A model generated the notes under the pieces. It saw nothing but the letters and a program-made list of their open reading frames with translations. It did not search any database and was not told the DNA's origin. DNA of 5,917 nt. Origin: Saprospiraceae bacterium (GTDB taxonomy: Bacteria > Bacteroidota > Bacteroidia > Chitinophagales > Saprospiraceae). Positions 5,224 through 5,917 of this stretch are shown here, one piece after another. Numbering within the stretch: the stretch's first letter is position 1; every line of letters starts with the position of its first letter. The position numbers and the translations under genes are program-made. The stretch lies in contig JAHDBK010000257.1 in NCBI GenBank assembly GCA_020630455.1, forward strand, positions 1-5,917. Direction: 5' to 3'.

Positions 5224-5299
5224 CTGGCTCGAACAATGCATAAAACGTTCATTGCCAGCAAAAGCTGGCAACGCCGTTTATGCGGGACGTTCAGTTCAA
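5224..5299 (+). other. attC-like recombination site closing cassette C4
   Basis: R'' CTGGCTCGAAC (5224-5234), complement of the start of C4; spacer AAT; L'' GCATAAAACG (5238-5247); internal-loop strand TTCA (5248-5251); stem TTGCCAGC (5252-5259); loop AAAA; stem GCTGGCAA (5264-5271); loop strand CGC (5272-5274); L' CGTTTATGC (5275-5283); spacer GGGAC; junction GTT at 5289. L'' again has one extra, extrahelical A. The hairpin resembles that of C3 but differs by a compensated base pair (TA/TA in C3, TT/AA here). Confidence 0.75.
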
Positions 5300-5421
5300 G
5301 GGCTTCGCCCTTGAACTGAACGGAGCGGCGGCTCGCATTTGGGGTAACGAAGCCCCAAAACAGAACTGCGGCTTACCGACCACCACTGCGATTCCTTGTG
5401 GCGGCGGCAAGCCGCCGCTCC
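5289..5421 (+). mobile_element. Gene-free 133-bp mini-cassette, copy 3 (E3)
   Basis: Identical over 133 bases to the copies at 1570 and 2658, and again placed exactly between a closing site and the GTT of the next cassette (5422). Start hairpin 5289-5321; outer arm pair 5322-5332 with 5411-5421. No coding capacity. Confidence 0.75.
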
Positions 5422-5917
5422 GTTAGCTACAAGTAGAAAAAATAAAAACGATGTACCTCGAAGAAGCAAAAGAGTTCATAAAAAAGCACCCTGAAATCGA
5501 AAGAGAATTTAAAGGGTGTACAGAAAAAGAGGTGGAATATCTGGAACAAAAATTCAAACAGAAAATTCCTAAAGCGTTTAAAGAATTTCTTTTTTGGTTT
5601 GGTAAAAGTGGAGGCCAAATAATGAGAGGAACGGATTATTATTACGAATATTTATCTGATGAAGCATTTGAAGATTGGAAAGAAGAGGAAATTGTTCCGA
5701 AAGACTACACATTCAAAAATCATGGAATTAGTCTGCTAAATCGGAATAATTTTAACGGAGAGAAAATACTCGAAAATTCAATTCTTTTTATGTGTCATCA
5801 AGGATATGCAATTGAATTTATTAAAACAAACGAAGGAGAAAATCCACCTGTTTATATTTTTGTAGAACAAGGAGATTGGAAAGAAACAGGTCCAACAGTT
5901 TGGGCAAATTCATTTAG
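5422..5917 (+). mobile_element. Cargo cassette C5, cut by the right edge
   Basis: Opens with GTTAGCTACAAGT (5422-5434), which fits the start consensus GTT-N5-CAA seen in every unit. A 29-base A-rich leader precedes the start codon of a SUKH-like gene that is still open at the window end. By the rule seen in C2-C4, its closing arm beyond the window should read ACCTGTAGCTAAC or very close to it. Confidence 0.6.
5451..5917 (+). CDS. SMI1/KNR4 (SUKH) family protein, 3' end outside the window
   Basis: 155 complete codons are visible from the ATG at 5451, with no stop before the last base. GCTEKEVEYLEQKFKQKIPK (22-41) followed by AFKEFLFWFGKSGG (42-55) is the classic SUKH opening: a helix, then (I/L)P..(Y/F)..FL...G.GG. 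Later LFMCHQGYAIEFI (112-124) and PPVYIFVEQGDW (132-143) match the strand pattern of the fold, where a phrase like 'FA..GGG....' is usual. Known SUKH proteins are about 130-200 residues, so only a short tail should be missing. In bacteria these proteins often serve as immunity proteins against polymorphic or contact-dependent toxins; no toxin gene is visible here, so this could be an orphan immunity cassette. It has no signal peptide and is likely cytoplasmic. The start is supported by the motif position and the 29-base leader shared with other cassettes. Confidence 0.82.
   Translation, partial: MYLEEAKEFIKKHPEIEREFKGCTEKEVEYLEQKFKQKIPKAFKEFLFWFGKSGGQIMRGTDYYYEYLSDEAFEDWKEEEIVPKDYTFKNHGISLLNRNNFNGEKILENSILFMCHQGYAIEFIKTNEGENPPVYIFVEQGDWKETGPTVWANSF

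Larger units (their letters stand above)
3731..5288 (+). mobile_element. Cargo cassette C4 (complete), CD-NTase-like plus EAD-like pair
   Basis: 1558 bp, the largest complete cassette here. It opens with GTTCGAGCCAATT (3731-3743) and closes with AACTGGCTCGAAC (5222-5234), complementary at 12 of 13 positions with the same position-11 exception as C2 and C3. The leader is 28 bases and A-rich. The two genes are one base apart. The stop codon of the second gene is nine bases before the R'' arm at 5224. Confidence 0.72.

Noticed and set aside
1570..5421. CRISPR array
   Set aside because: There are only three repeats, each 133 bp, separated by about 1 kb and 2.5 kb of coding DNA; no short regular spacers.
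5427..5618. Minus-strand reading frame near the right edge
   Set aside because: It is antisense to the SUKH-like gene, whose + strand protein has recognisable family motifs and runs to the window end.

Overview
The window looks like an accessory region of a Bacteroidota genome. The genes are AT-rich, their leaders are A-rich without a clear Shine-Dalgarno, and the cargo resembles families common in that phylum (an EAD11-like effector-associated domain, a CD-NTase-like enzyme, a SUKH/SMI1-like protein). This is inference: there is no rRNA or housekeeping gene to confirm it. All eight genes lie on the + strand.

The organising principle is a chain of gene cassettes. Every junction carries GTT, and a cassette's first ~13 bases are the reverse complement of a segment placed 2-9 bases after its last stop codon. 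Complete cargo cassettes are C2 (1703-2657, Mrr-like nuclease), C3 (2791-3730, a 73-aa protein plus a zinc-ribbon protein) and C4 (3731-5288, CD-NTase-like enzyme plus EAD-like protein). C1 (ends at 1569) is cut by the left edge and carries a secreted coiled-coil protein and a membrane-anchored protein. C5 (starts at 5422) is cut by the right edge and carries a SUKH-like protein that is still open at the last base. A GC-rich, gene-free 133-bp unit occurs three times without a base change (1570-1702, 2658-2790, 5289-5421), always exactly between cassettes, and itself obeys the cassette rule. The order is C1-E-C2-E-C3-C4-E-C5.

Each cargo cassette ends in a ~65-bp folded site: a terminal arm, a short unpaired spacer, a second 9-bp arm, a conserved asymmetric internal loop (YTCA opposite CGC) and a variable 7-8-bp hairpin. 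This is the layout of integron attC sites (R''-L''-L'-R'). However, the R' box does not follow GTTRRRY, five bases of the terminal arm are private to each cassette, and no integrase is in the window. I read the locus as an integron-like cassette array, or a related recombination system with its own site grammar.

Several cargo genes resemble conflict-system parts: a PD-(D/E)XK nuclease, a nucleotide-second-messenger enzyme with a likely effector partner, and an immunity-type protein. Cassettes with two genes keep them tightly coupled (14-nt overlap, 1-nt gap, 17-nt gap), so each seems to travel as a functional unit.
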